The position numbers and the translations under genes were made by a program. From Craspedostauros australis (taxonomy: Eukaryota > Bacillariophyta > Bacillariophyceae > Mastogloiales > Achnanthaceae): 64,000 nt of DNA. Position 1 is the first letter of the stretch. Each line of letters opens with the position of its first letter. The stretch covers positions 1,736,001 through 1,800,000 of the forward strand of contig JAMXDE010000004.1 of NCBI GenBank assembly GCA_026770025.1, written 5' to 3'. Of this stretch, positions 59,656 through 64,000 are shown one piece after another. The notes beneath the pieces are model-generated. The model did no database searches. It saw nothing but the letters and a program-made list of their open reading frames with translations, and was not told the origin of the DNA.

Positions 59656-61571
59656 GGTGGCTCAGAGCTTGTGGTGTGTCGTGGTTTGTTGTGGAGGATT
59701 GTGTTGTGGAATGCACTTGTTATTGTCGTTCTTGGTGTTGACGTTGTGGATGTTCGCTGCGTCGAGATCAATTCCAAAGTGTGCGAGTCTTTGCAAGTCG
59801 GAGATGGATCACTTTCTGTGGAGTCCGCCGTTTCGTTTTCGCCTTGCCGAGTCGGATTGCACGACTGCTTTGTTAGTGATACGAATGTTGCGGAGGCCTG
59901 GTGAATGTGGAAGGGCAGAATGAGCGTTGGAGCAACGCGAGCACGAGTGATGGAAACGGCGACTGGGAAGCGAAGGGAAGCCAAGTCGCGACCTCTCTCG
60001 TTCGTGGGTATGTACTGGGAGGCAATGCGATTTCGTGGGCCTTGGACGGAGGAAGCGGATGGACGGTTCCTGTGAGGATGGCTTGGAAGTTCTGAACGGT
60101 TTCGATTTGAGGTGATGGTGTGGGCCTTGATTTGCGCAGTGCGTGGTGTGGTGTGGTGTGGTGTGCGCGGTGTTGAAGTATGACCTGGATTGCTGTGCAC
60201 GCTTCGTCGATTTGTGATCTTTGTAATTTGTGGGCAAACAAGTTCGCAAATGAGAGGGTGTGGCCTCCTGTGCTGGTGTTGGCCGCGATAGTTGGTACGT
60301 ACATAATTGTGATTGATGTCGTGCGAGCCGTCGCTGTTGGCGTTTCCTTCTCAATGCTCCGGTTCTTGTCACCACTACGGTTATGCTGGGTGGAGTGTTG
60401 TCTGGTACGAGGGAGTGCGGACAGTCTGGAGGCGGTCGAGTTCGACTTTGTTGCGGCACCTGATGCTTTGTTCGTGGGGATGGCACGGATGCGTTTGCCT
60501 TGGATGAGTCGGCATGGTTGTTCCGCGCGCGAGGTTGCGTTGCATTTTCCTCACGTCTTTCTTTCCTTCCTCGCCAGAACTTTGTGTGTGGACTTGGCAC
60601 AACTCAGTCCTCCAGCAACACCGCTGAGCGAGTTTCGCGCAGGTGGTCAACCTCAAAAAATGGACCGAATCGGCAGTCGTGATGTCGTCATGTAGATGCA
60701 AATCACTTCAAGGACAGCGAATACAACGAGACTGCCCGGTCATCGAAGCAGTGCTGCACCCTGGCTTAATTGATAATAACATTCGCTCAAACGGATATCG
60801 CAGTGTTAGCACGGCGAAGCCGGAAGCCTTTCTTGTGTGGCCTTCTCTCCTCATGGTGGCGACTTCGTTGTGATGGGGGCACTCAGAAGTTGCGTGGTGC
60901 GACTATGAGCCCGGATAGCGAGTCGACCTGCACTTTGAAATGGACATTCTAACTTTTCATCTGCGATATCCAAACCAAGCACATATTCGTAATCCTTATA
61001 ATCTCATTATACATAATTAACCGTTACATTTTTTGTTAGATCTTTATTTTAAGTTTTATGGAGTGATCTATGAGTGCATCGCAGTCACGTGGGTCCAACA
61101 GCACAAAACCCGTTGTTGTTGGCAGAAGGTTCTATGATGTTCTCATGTATTTATCGTGAGGTGGTCAGTCACGGACTAGACTCCGAAGGTGTCAGTCGTT
61201 TGGTACGCGTTAATTACACGTTAGCATGTGGCGCATGATTCCACATTCTGCTCGTCACAAAACACATGACACAAAACACATCACACAAAACACATCATCT
61301 CCATCATTTCGCAAAATCGCGCCACACTAACCATCCATTTCACAACGTTCCTCGCCAAAGCCATTCACACTCGCCCTTTCGCTCCATGCCCGTTCTCCTC
61401 CTCCTAGTAGTAGTAGTAGTAGTAGTGGTTGTTGGTGTTGTTGTTGTTGTTGTTGTTGCTGCCAGCTTGCTGACCTTTCCTCACATGCTCTCCTTCTTCA
61501 CTTCGTCTCGGACCAGTGTAGTTATCCCATCCAGCCAGCCAACAACAATACCCTACACCAACAACTACATC
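59656..61571. other. Intergenic with element-related repeat
   Basis: 1.9 kb. No gene supported; a 263-codon minus-strand frame (59809-60600) is low-complexity and lies in the probable 5' region of the TPR gene. A diverged copy of the A/T-rich repeat is at 60964-61062. TAG and TTG trinucleotide repeats lie at about 61406-61456, just before the element frame. Confidence 0.45.
60964..61062. repeat. A/T-rich repeat, copy B (pairs with 3795-3895)
   Basis: Same order of blocks as copy A (see 3795). Lies ~510 bases upstream of the 61572 frame. Confidence 0.6.
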
Positions 61572-64000
61572 ATGCCTGTTTCTACCACTGCCAATGCCTT
61601 CTCCAAGGATGCTAACCCCTCCCCCAGTAAGAAACCCCGTTCTGCTTGCCTTGCATCTGCTCCTCCTGCCGACTGCAAGGGAAACTTGCTGCCTACTGTC
61701 GAGCAACTGTTGCCTGACAAGCCGTCCGCTGCGTTGAGGAAGCCAAGCACCATCACGCGAGTGATCGATGTGAAGCCGATGCATGCAGCGGATGGCAACC
61801 TCGTCCCGAACGGCACGCGTGCGCACGCTCATGAGCTGCACGTGTACGTCCACATCCTGGACGACAACGGAGGCGTCTACGACGACTCTCGCGTCGAGGT
61901 GCGTTCGGAGGGACGAGGTGTCGGCGATGGGACTTCGGTGAGCGTTATCGTGAACGCGCCACCCCCGCCTGCTGCAGCTGACGTTGCACCACCTGCCGCG
62001 CCGACCCCACCAGCGAGGCTCCCTCGTCGCTGCAATGCTGTTGTTGCTGGGGGCTACGCAGATGCCTCTGGCGACAGTGACAGCACGTACGACGACAACT
62101 ACAAGAAGGAGGGGCCGCGCGCCAGCAGGAACAGGAGAGGAGGCCAGTTCGGGTACGATCCAGAAGAGGCGGGAAACTGGAGGCGCAACGCCATTGTTCG
62201 CGTGATGGCAGCGCTTCGATCTAACCTAGATCCAGAATTGTTGCAGTCAATGCCAACAAAAGGGTTCGTCCTTGCAGGCAGACATGATCGAACCATCTGG
62301 AGCTATGTGAAACAGATGTGGAACGTCGTATCGTCCGCGCTTTGGACTGTCCTTCTTCCAGAAGAGGATGTGCCGGCTTGTCAGATGGACCAGGTGGTTG
62401 AATACGTACGCGGAAACTTGGAGCTTCCACCAATCATGTTGGCACCCAATCTGTACACCCTGGGTTTGCTCGGAGAAACTACATCATCCGTCACAGCAAG
62501 AGCTGCCTTGGCCATGTCTGCGCCACATGCACTGTGTACTACTATCTTGGGCAAGCACGCACATGGACTATCAGGGGAACAGAAGGCGCGCATGCCTCCC
62601 AAACGCGACATGATCACACGCAGTCAGACAGACACCTTGCGACGCTACTACGACATGATGAGCCACGGTGAAAGCATTCCACTGCGAGTTCTTCAGTACC
62701 GTGTGAGTGCCTGCAATCTCTCTGGCGTGGTGTCCTTCCTCATGACAACAACAACATACAAGGCAGGGTTAAGTCACACGGTACAGTATGGTGGAGTTGC
62801 ATTTGAGAATGTCCCAGTGTTCGATCGTGGCAGCACTACCATCCAAGAATTATTCGACATGTACTCTTCCGCTACCAACCACCCAGTTGGAATGCCCGCG
62901 TTTGCTACTATGACTAACCTACTCACACGCAAAAGCAAGATCAAGACGGGGCTTTCGTCCTTTGAGAGTTACTTCTGGATGGCTACGGAGAAACTCAAAC
63001 AGGCAATTTCGCGCCTAGTTGAGCTGCTGAAGGCTAAGTATGAAGTGGGTGGCGAGGAGCGAAACGATGCCAATGACGAAAGCCGCAACGACAATGATGA
63101 AGCAGATGACGTCATCACGCAGCATGTGCGCACAGCCGATTCTCTCTTGCATGCACTCGAACTGCTTGTTGTGTTCCTCAAATGGGAATTCACCGCGTCG
63201 CACATGCAGCTTCAGTGTGATGACCCAATGCACTCGGCCGCGTTCGCTCTCACCACCGAAAAGGAGAAGAAGAAGGCAACAAGCAATCAACGCAAAACAC
63301 GCACCAACAAGCACAAGAACAAGCGCAAGAAGACCGCCACCATCACAAAGGACACTCCAACCATCACAATTGACATTCCTCCCACCACCTCAACCGAACA
63401 ACCACGTAAAGTATGCAACCGTTGTGGCGCAGCAATGCGATTTGTGGATGATCGTTTTGTTCCTTTTGTCACAATGCTTAAGGACAACGAACTCACAGAA
63501 CACAAGGACGAATTGCAATCAATGCTTGCTTCGGCGCCAGGATTCGCCAATGAAATCAATAATTACATGGCTCACAAAGTGCGTGCCAAAGTGCAATTCC
63601 GACAAATCGCCTTTTATCAATCCGAACTCAACAACAAGCCTGAAAGAGCCTATGTGGTACTCGACCATAAGCAAAAAATTCTACCGACAGGCCAAAGCGA
63701 AGCCCAACAAGAATATTGGGGGAAGAAGGGGATGTCACTGCTTGGGGCAATGGTCATCACGTGTCGCAACGACATCTTTACTTATCGATTCATTGACATT
63801 GTGGTTGGTGGAAGACCCACACAAGACACACTTCAAGTTGGTGGACTACTGGAGATTGTGCAAAAAAAGGTCAAAGACATTCTTCCATCCGTGACTGAAA
63901 TCATCCTACAGAGCGACAATGCGTGTTGTTTTGCCAGTCACGAGCACATCGCACTCATCACATCGGTACTCAACAAGAACCTCAGGCAACGAAACGCGGC
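61572..64000 (+). CDS. Large element protein with probable RNase H-fold/DDE-type domain, runs off the right edge
   Basis: Open for 809 codons from ATG 61572 to the window end without a stop. The N-terminus MPVSTT...SKDANPSPS matches the small ORF at 2490. Residues ~1-200 are low-complexity (Pro, Ala). The middle (~210-560) is largely helical with no family I can name. A Lys/Arg-rich stretch (~585-600) and a zinc-ribbon-like CNRC (615-618) follow. Near the end YVVLDHKQKILP (Asp 698), then EYWGKKGMSLLGAMVI, then IILQSDNACCF (Asp 782), resemble the first and second catalytic strands of DDE/RNase H-fold transposases of the uncharacterised type often found in invertebrate and algal genomes. The third acidic residue would lie beyond the window. 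Probably the transposase of an autonomous DNA element. Confidence 0.65.
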   Translation, partial: MPVSTTANAFSKDANPSPSKKPRSACLASAPPADCKGNLLPTVEQLLPDKPSAALRKPSTITRVIDVKPMHAADGNLVPNGTRAHAHELHVYVHILDDNGGVYDDSRVEVRSEGRGVGDGTSVSVIVNAPPPPAAADVAPPAAPTPPARLPRRCNAVVAGGYADASGDSDSTYDDNYKKEGPRASRNRRGGQFGYDPEEAGNWRRNAIVRVMAALRSNLDPELLQSMPTKGFVLAGRHDRTIWSYVKQMWNVVSSALWTVLLPEEDVPACQMDQVVEYVRGNLELPPIMLAPNLYTLGLLGETTSSVTARAALAMSAPHALCTTILGKHAHGLSGEQKARMPPKRDMITRSQTDTLRRYYDMMSHGESIPLRVLQYRVSACNLSGVVSFLMTTTTYKAGLSHTVQYGGVAFENVPVFDRGSTTIQELFDMYSSATNHPVGMPAFATMTNLLTRKSKIKTGLSSFESYFWMATEKLKQAISRLVELLKAKYEVGGEERNDANDESRNDNDEADDVITQHVRTADSLLHALELLVVFLKWEFTASHMQLQCDDPMHSAAFALTTEKEKKKATSNQRKTRTNKHKNKRKKTATITKDTPTITIDIPPTTSTEQPRKVCNRCGAAMRFVDDRFVPFVTMLKDNELTEHKDELQSMLASAPGFANEINNYMAHKVRAKVQFRQIAFYQSELNNKPERAYVVLDHKQKILPTGQSEAQQEYWGKKGMSLLGAMVITCRNDIFTYRFIDIVVGGRPTQDTLQVGGLLEIVQKKVKDILPSVTEIILQSDNACCFASHEHIALITSVLNKNLRQRNA

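Noticed and set aside
59809-60600. 263-codon minus-strand frame upstream of the TPR gene
   Set aside because: Low-complexity Pro/His/Thr/Arg composition, no domain, and sits in the probable 5' leader region.

Overview
The window reads as nuclear DNA of a photosynthetic stramenopile, most likely a diatom. Three lines of evidence support this. Short GT-AG introns interrupt the genes. Three metabolic proteins (thioredoxin, ArgJ, ferredoxin-NADP reductase) start with a signal peptide that ends in an A-F or AFAP-like motif, the mark of import into a complex plastid. A secreted protease carries long PT-rich (PTxxPT) repeats of the kind common in diatom surface proteins. The species cannot be named from the sequence.

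Layout. 1-18 kb is a mobile-element neighbourhood. It holds the 3' end of a non-LTR retrotransposon (RNase H plus zinc finger), a small ORF related to the large element protein at the far right edge, a piggyBac-like DNA transposon with an embedded PD-(D/E)XK nuclease-like domain and subterminal GTCTC/GAGAC palindromes, a complete Ty3/gypsy-type LTR retrotransposon with two apparently identical 405-bp LTRs, a CACAC target duplication and one in-frame stop inside the integrase, and remnants of older elements. 18-23 kb holds host genes: a plastid thioredoxin divergent from argJ (ornithine acetyltransferase), then a coiled-coil protein. 24.9-39.3 kb holds three paralogous ~1.4-1.45 kaa STAND-type ATPases with TPR-like C-terminal halves, two in tandem and the third convergent; they share mosaic tracts of identity that point to gene conversion. 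39-48 kb is gene-poor, with only a small single-pass membrane protein supported. 48-60 kb holds an M6-type metalloprotease with a damaged zinc motif, a fusion of a plastid Sm_multidrug_ex membrane domain with a full ferredoxin-NADP+ reductase, an ankyrin protein and a TPR protein. From 61.6 kb to the right edge runs a long open frame (809 codons, still open) that looks like an RNase H-fold/DDE-type element protein. Its N-terminus matches the small ORF at 2.5 kb.

How the genes relate. Thioredoxin and the FNR fusion both belong to plastid redox metabolism: FNR makes NADPH from reduced ferredoxin, and thioredoxin passes reducing power to target proteins. ArgJ is a plastid arginine-pathway enzyme. 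The most unusual items are the membrane-domain/FNR fusion, the converted STAND ATPase cluster, the piggyBac-like transposase with a nuclease insertion, and the uncharacterised element protein at the right edge. All calls were made by reading translations and repeats by eye; no database search was run.
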